A DNA stretch of 38,637 bases from Verrucomicrobiota bacterium. Lineage in GTDB: Bacteria; Verrucomicrobiota; Verrucomicrobiae; Limisphaerales; UBA11358. The notes under the pieces were generated by a model. That model did not search any database. It was not told where the DNA came from and saw nothing but the letters and a program-made list of their open reading frames with translations. Position numbers and translations under genes: made by a program. Positions 35,255 to 38,637 of this stretch are shown here, piece after piece; the first letter of the stretch is position 1, and every line of letters begins with the position of its first letter. The stretch is from the NCBI GenBank assembly GCA_014860005.1, contig JACZKP010000184.1, forward strand, positions 1 through 38,637, given 5' to 3'.

Positions 35255-36679
35255 TCAATCCAATTCCACCGAGATATGTTTGGTGTCGAGGAATGCCTCG
35301 ATGCCCTCGCTGCCCAGTTCACGGCCCCAACCGCTTTGCTTCACGCCACCAAAGGGGCACTGCGACGTGGTGGGCAGGCCGTCGTTAATCCCAATCATCC
35401 CCGCTTCCAGCGAATCGGCGAGCCGGAAGATTCGCTTGATGTCGTTCGTGAACACATAGGCGCTCAGGCCGTAATCGGAGTTGTTGGCGAGCGTGACCGC
35501 CTCGCGCTCCGTATCGAAGCACGTCACAGGGGCCACCGGCGCAAACGTTTCTTCAAACATGCACAGACTGTTCCGGCCCACGTCGGCGAGCACCGTCGGC
35601 TCAAAGAAGAAGCCTTCGCGTTTGAGCCGGTGGCCACCGCACAGCAACTTCGCGCCGCCGTTGACGGCATCGTCCACGTGCTCGGCCGCCTTGTCCACCG
35701 CGGCACGATCAATCAGCGGTCCAATCTGCGTCTGCGGTTCTATGCCGTCACCGACTCTCAGGGCGATGACTTTTTCTGTGAGCGATTGCAGGAAGGCCGG
35801 ATAAACACCGCGCTGCACGTAGATGCGATTGGCGGCGATGCAGGATTGCCCGGTGTTCCGGAACTTGGCCATCAGCGTGCCCTTCACCGCGTCGTCCAAC
35901 GAGCAATCGTCGAACACCAGCAACGGAGCGTTGCCGCCCAATTCCAGCGACAGGGGTTTGATCTGTTTCGCAGCGCCTTCAATCAGCTTTCTGCCAACTT
36001 CAGTGGAACCAGTGAAGGTGATTTTGCGGCAGAGCGGATTCTCCAGAAATTCCTGGCCAAACTCGGCGGCGTTGCCGGCCACCAGTTGGAACACCCCGCT
36101 GGGCAGTTCCGCCGCGTGGACACATTCGGCGAAAGCCACGGCCGAAAGCGGCGTCTGGTGCGCGGGTTTGAGGATCACGGGGCAACCGGCGGCGAGAGCG
36201 GGGGCCACCTTGCGCACGGCGAGTACCAGGGGAAAATTCCAGGGACTGATGGCAGCTACCACCCCCACGGGCGTCTTGATTACCAGGTGTCGTTTGCTTT
36301 CAGTCTGCGGCGGCACAACGCGCCCGTAAACCCGCCGCGCCTCCTCGGCGAACCAGCGCAAATGGTCCTCGGCCATTGCGACTTCGCCCTGGCTTTGGGC
36401 AATGGGTTTACCGTTTTCCAGCGTGATGATCCGGGCGATTTCTTCGCGGCGCCGATGAACCTCATCTGCGATCCTTCCCAGAATCTCCGCCCGTCCCTTG
36501 CCCGTAATCTGACGCCAACCGGCGAACGCCTTGTGGGCGTCTGCCAGCGCCTGGACCACGTGGCGGCGTTCCACCTGGGACATACGCCCGATCACATCCT
36601 CACTTGCCGGGTTCACGATGCCAACGGAATCCGTCGTAACGAGCCATTCCCCATTCAGGTAAACGGGGTAGGTTTTCAT
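35255..36679 (-). CDS. NAD(P)-dependent aldehyde dehydrogenase, succinate-semialdehyde type
   Basis: A 474-residue cytoplasmic aldehyde dehydrogenase starting at 36679 (MKTYPVYLNGEWL). It oxidises an aldehyde to the acid with NAD(P)+. Visible catalytic residues are Asn148 in SPWNFPLVL, Glu246 in LELGGNAP and Cys280 in NTGQSCIAANR; the cofactor-binding GSTEVGR is at about 224-230, and the C-terminal GGVKQSGWGRELG is typical. The overall pattern matches the succinate-semialdehyde / glycolaldehyde dehydrogenase branch. In a sugar-degrading neighbourhood it may oxidise glycolaldehyde or 2-oxoglutarate semialdehyde from pentose breakdown, which is inference. It is the only clear intracellular catabolic enzyme among the exported proteins here. 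It is preceded by a hairpin at 36703-36728. Confidence 0.93.
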   Translation of the reverse strand: MKTYPVYLNGEWLVTTDSVGIVNPASEDVIGRMSQVERRHVVQALADAHKAFAGWRQITGKGRAEILGRIADEVHRRREEIARIITLENGKPIAQSQGEVAMAEDHLRWFAEEARRVYGRVVPPQTESKRHLVIKTPVGVVAAISPWNFPLVLAVRKVAPALAAGCPVILKPAHQTPLSAVAFAECVHAAELPSGVFQLVAGNAAEFGQEFLENPLCRKITFTGSTEVGRKLIEGAAKQIKPLSLELGGNAPLLVFDDCSLDDAVKGTLMAKFRNTGQSCIAANRIYVQRGVYPAFLQSLTEKVIALRVGDGIEPQTQIGPLIDRAAVDKAAEHVDDAVNGGAKLLCGGHRLKREGFFFEPTVLADVGRNSLCMFEETFAPVAPVTCFDTEREAVTLANNSDYGLSAYVFTNDIKRIFRLADSLEAGMIGINDGLPTTSQCPFGGVKQSGWGRELGSEGIEAFLDTKHISVELD

Positions 36680-36702
36680 GGCTGGGGCCAACCCCGACCC
36701 GT

Positions 36703-36728
36703 CCTCCGTAGCAGGCCTACTGCGGAGG
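36703..36728. other. Hairpin in the leader of the aldehyde dehydrogenase gene
   Basis: A 26-bp imperfect palindrome, CCTCCGTAGCAGG followed by CCTACTGCGGAGG, whose two internal mismatches would be G-U pairs in RNA. A second small stem (GGGG/CCCC, 36684-36695) lies between it and the ATG at 36679. It may be a leader structure or a mobile palindrome. No T-run follows. Apart from this and the terminator at 36860-36893, the 36680-37000 gap shows nothing. Confidence 0.4.
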
Positions 36729-36859
36729 GTGGAAACGCAGACGTGGTGACGAAGTGATGCATCATTGCCAAACAATGGTTATTGCCTCAAGCCCCTGCGG
36801 TCACGTCTTTTCTGCGAGGTCGAATTGCATCGCTTCCCTGCCAAGCTCACCTGCAGAAC

Positions 36860-36893
36860 AAAGTAAAAAGAAAGGCCCGCCGAAACGGGCCTT
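36860..36893 (-). terminator. Rho-independent terminator after the pseudopilin gene at 37001
   Basis: The stem is AAGGCCCG (36872-36879) with CGGGCCTT (36886-36893), with a six-base loop, followed on the minus strand by TCTTTTTACTTT. It sits about 107 bp beyond the stop of the pseudopilin gene and is the clearest terminator in the window. Confidence 0.85.
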
Positions 36894-37000
36894 GCTGTGT
36901 CAATCAGAAGCCGCAAGCCAGCGCTTTATTGGAGCGTCACTGGGGTGGCACAAAGCGTGGTCATGCCGGACATCGGGGACGCGACTTGCCAGCAGCATGG

Positions 37001-37786
37001 TTAGTATGGATAACCCGGGAGCCCTTGCTGAATTCGCCGAAGGTCCGGCAACTCGGCCGGCCGAGCCCCACGGCCACGCACGACCACCATTTTGGTTCTC
37101 CATTTCCAGAACTCGGCGTGGCCATCCACCATGGAAACGGTCGCGCCTTCGTGGCGTTGGGCGGGCAAATCACCCCAGTCAGTGGAAGGATATTGGCGCA
37201 ATCCAATGTTTCCATCGTTGATGAAATTGTCCGAGCCCGTGCGGTTTTCCTGTTCCTCCACAAATACCAGGGCCTTGGAGGGGTTCGGGTCGCGGATGCT
37301 CATTGCCTTGACTCTCCCCGAGCCACCCAGCGCGCTAACCATCGAAAAACTCCGGGTTGTCGGGTAGGTGCCGCTAGGGCGGGTGATGGTCCAGCGGTCC
37401 GTGGGACATACGTAAGTGGGCAAGGCTGGAGAGTACTTATACATCACGCCGAGTTGGATGTTCGTGGTGCTTATGTCAGTCTGCACATTTCCGTAAACCC
37501 AAGCTTCCTGTCCTGGCACCCCGTTTTGGCCGCCAGGGTTATTCGGCGGGATCAGGTCGCCATTATCGTCGCAGTACATCATCCAACCAAGCTGAAGCTG
37601 TTTGATGTTGTTGAGACACCGGGTGCGTTGGGCTTTGTCCTTCGCTTTCGACAAGGCTGGCAACAGCATGGCGGCCAGAATGGCGATGATCGCAATAACC
37701 ACCAGCAGTTCGATCAGGGTAAATGCCCGGCTCCGGCATTGAGCAGGAACGGAGCACCACTTTGATCGGAGATGAATCAACCGCAT
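37001..37786 (-). CDS. Pseudopilin (prepilin N-terminal methylation domain, DGH type)
   Basis: A 261-residue protein with a 20-residue basic leader ([20 protein letters not shown]) directly before the prepilin motif [20 protein letters not shown] (about 22-41). It continues [20 protein letters not shown], the standard body of the family, and reaches [20 protein letters not shown] near residue 213. The YVCPTDRW segment near 124 and the following [20 protein letters not shown] are family-typical surface loops. It is transcribed alone: a terminator follows at 36860-36893 and a pair of hairpins precedes it. Function in pilus-like or type II secretion-like assemblies is inferred from the family only. 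Confidence 0.9.
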   Translation of the reverse strand: MRLIHLRSKWCSVPAQCRSRAFTLIELLVVIAIIAILAAMLLPALSKAKDKAQRTRCLNNIKQLQLGWMMYCDDNGDLIPPNNPGGQNGVPGQEAWVYGNVQTDISTTNIQLGVMYKYSPALPTYVCPTDRWTITRPSGTYPTTRSFSMVSALGGSGRVKAMSIRDPNPSKALVFVEEQENRTGSDNFINDGNIGLRQYPSTDWGDLPAQRHEGATVSMVDGHAEFWKWRTKMVVVRGRGARPAELPDLRRIQQGLPGYPY

Positions 37787-37836
37787 AATTGGTCGAGCAT
37801 TTGAATAAACTCAGCAACTCCCGGACTTGAACTCTT

Positions 37837-37904
37837 CGGCCCGCACCGCTTGAAAGCGGAGGCGGGCCGAGGATTGATTCAATTAGGCCTCAACCACGGA
37901 GGCC
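37837..37904 (-). terminator. Two hairpins after the partial gene at the right edge
   Basis: GGCCTC (37886-37891) with GAGGCC (37899-37904) lies about 19 bp beyond the stop at 37923 and is followed on the minus strand by TAATTGAATC. A longer stem follows: CGGCCCGC, a bulge, then CCGCT (37837-37850), pairing with AGCGG and GCGGGCCG (37855-37869). Together they probably end the partial gene's transcript, although neither has a long T-run. Confidence 0.45.
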
Positions 37905-37922
37905 GAAACGCCATCCTGAAGC

Positions 37923-38637
37923 TTATTGCTTCAGGCGGTAGAACCTGGTTCCCGTGGCGGTCACCACCACTGAGTTGTTTGCGACGCCCGGCACCGTAGT
38001 CCAGACCGCAGCGCTGCCTAGAACTGGCGACGACTCCAAGGTGAAACCAGTCACATCTGCCGGCCACGAGATCGTCACGTTGCCACCACTGGTTGAGATA
38101 GACAAACTGGGCCCGCTCGGCGTCCCGGTGAGGAAAAGCCGGTAGGCAATTGTCCTTATGCCTTGAAGACTTGCGTCCACGTAGTTCTTGCTAAACCACG
38201 TAACGGCAACGCTTCCGTCGCGCCATGCCACCTTGGGACTGTCTGAGTCGAAGAACACTGGCGAGTCGAAGCTGGGGATTTCTGTCTCCCCCACGTAGAA
38301 AGTGCCTCCGACAGCATTACCCTCCGCGTCAAAACGCCGCCCCATGATCGCCTGACTCATGGTAGGATCAAGCCGCGCGCTGAACACTACGACCACCTGG
38401 CCCAATTCATCAATGGCCGCACTCGTTCCATTGAAACCAGTGAGGCTCTTATCATCGGCTGCGTTCCTTGACCAACGCACCGTCCCGTCGGCATTAAGCA
38501 CCGTCACCCAGACCGTGTTGCCACCGAAGTCGCCCACCAACACGTAGGCATCCTTGCCGTTGCTGTTAATCCCTGAACCACTCCCGTTGCCACCACCCGA
38601 CGCCTCCGGATGTCCCGTCAACGTCGCCAAATCCAAA
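37923..38637 (-). CDS. Secreted protein C-terminal part (partial, cut by window edge)
   Basis: The reading frame is open to the edge of the window; at least 237 residues are visible and no true start is seen. The first about 165 residues look like beta-propeller or sheet repeats (AYVLVGDFGGNTVWVTVLNA, SQAIMGRRFDAEGNAVGG, VAWRDGSVAVTWFSKN). The end is a fibronectin/Ig-like domain with SGGNVTISWPADVTGFTLES, closing in TGTRFYRLKQ. This closing domain, with a TISWP start and FYRL end, recurs at the C-terminus of many exported verrucomicrobial proteins and may serve as a sorting tag; that is background knowledge plus inference. Catalytic function cannot be assigned. Confidence 0.8.
   Translation of the reverse strand, partial: LDLATLTGHPEASGGGNGSGSGINSNGKDAYVLVGDFGGNTVWVTVLNADGTVRWSRNAADDKSLTGFNGTSAAIDELGQVVVVFSARLDPTMSQAIMGRRFDAEGNAVGGTFYVGETEIPSFDSPVFFDSDSPKVAWRDGSVAVTWFSKNYVDASLQGIRTIAYRLFLTGTPSGPSLSISTSGGNVTISWPADVTGFTLESSPVLGSAAVWTTVPGVANNSVVVTATGTRFYRLKQ

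Overview
The window reads as chromosomal DNA of a Verrucomicrobiota bacterium, most likely a Pedosphaera/Limisphaera-like lineage. This is inferred from the gene families present: an ECF sigma factor of the Rhodopirellula/Verrucomicrobium type paired with a FecR protein carrying a LamG domain, three 'FTLIELLVV' pseudopilins with a C-terminal DGH motif, a C-terminal 'FYRL' tail on a secreted protein, very many signal-peptide CAZymes, and few clear Shine-Dalgarno sites. No rRNA, tRNA, CRISPR array, phage gene or transposase was recognised.

Region 1 (8-15592, all minus strand) is a tightly packed nine-gene arabinoxylan-degradation operon. In transcription order it encodes a CE1-like esterase, a malectin/CE1 esterase with a duplicated N-terminal module, a GH43-CBM6 arabinofuranosidase, a GH51 arabinofuranosidase, a beta-helix/PDZ protein, a GH127 beta-L-arabinofuranosidase, a GH43 beta-xylosidase-like enzyme, a GH10 endo-xylanase and a Tat-exported nucleoside-hydrolase-like protein. 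Together they could remove acyl and arabinosyl side chains, cut the xylan backbone and trim the oligosaccharides. There is no SusC/SusD pair and no transporter in the window.

Region 2 (15664-17951) lies directly upstream of that operon. It holds an ECF sigma gene translationally coupled (ATGA) to a membrane FecR protein with a LamG domain. A 36-bp near-duplicate element sits both in front of the sigma gene and in front of the CAZyme operon, which suggests a self-contained sensing circuit.

Region 3 (about 18000-19220) is a scar. It has a relic of an alpha/beta-hydrolase C-terminus, a 54-bp direct repeat, and a frameshifted pseudopilin gene bracketed by 12-bp inverted repeats.

Region 4 (19200-24761) carries a secreted amidohydrolase, a nested-palindrome repeat, a GNAT acetyltransferase, a beta-helix/PKD protein, a LamG fragment and a second secreted nucleoside-hydrolase-like protein.

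Region 5 (24893-38637) carries a very large GH2-like protein on the plus strand. On the minus strand follow a DUF1080-PHP fusion, a secreted RraA-like protein, a DUF5060 glycosidase coupled to a pseudopilin, an NAD(P)-dependent aldehyde dehydrogenase, a third pseudopilin with a clear terminator, and the C-terminal part of a secreted protein that runs off the right edge. This part looks like further glycan or glycoside metabolism, but its substrates cannot be assigned from sequence alone.
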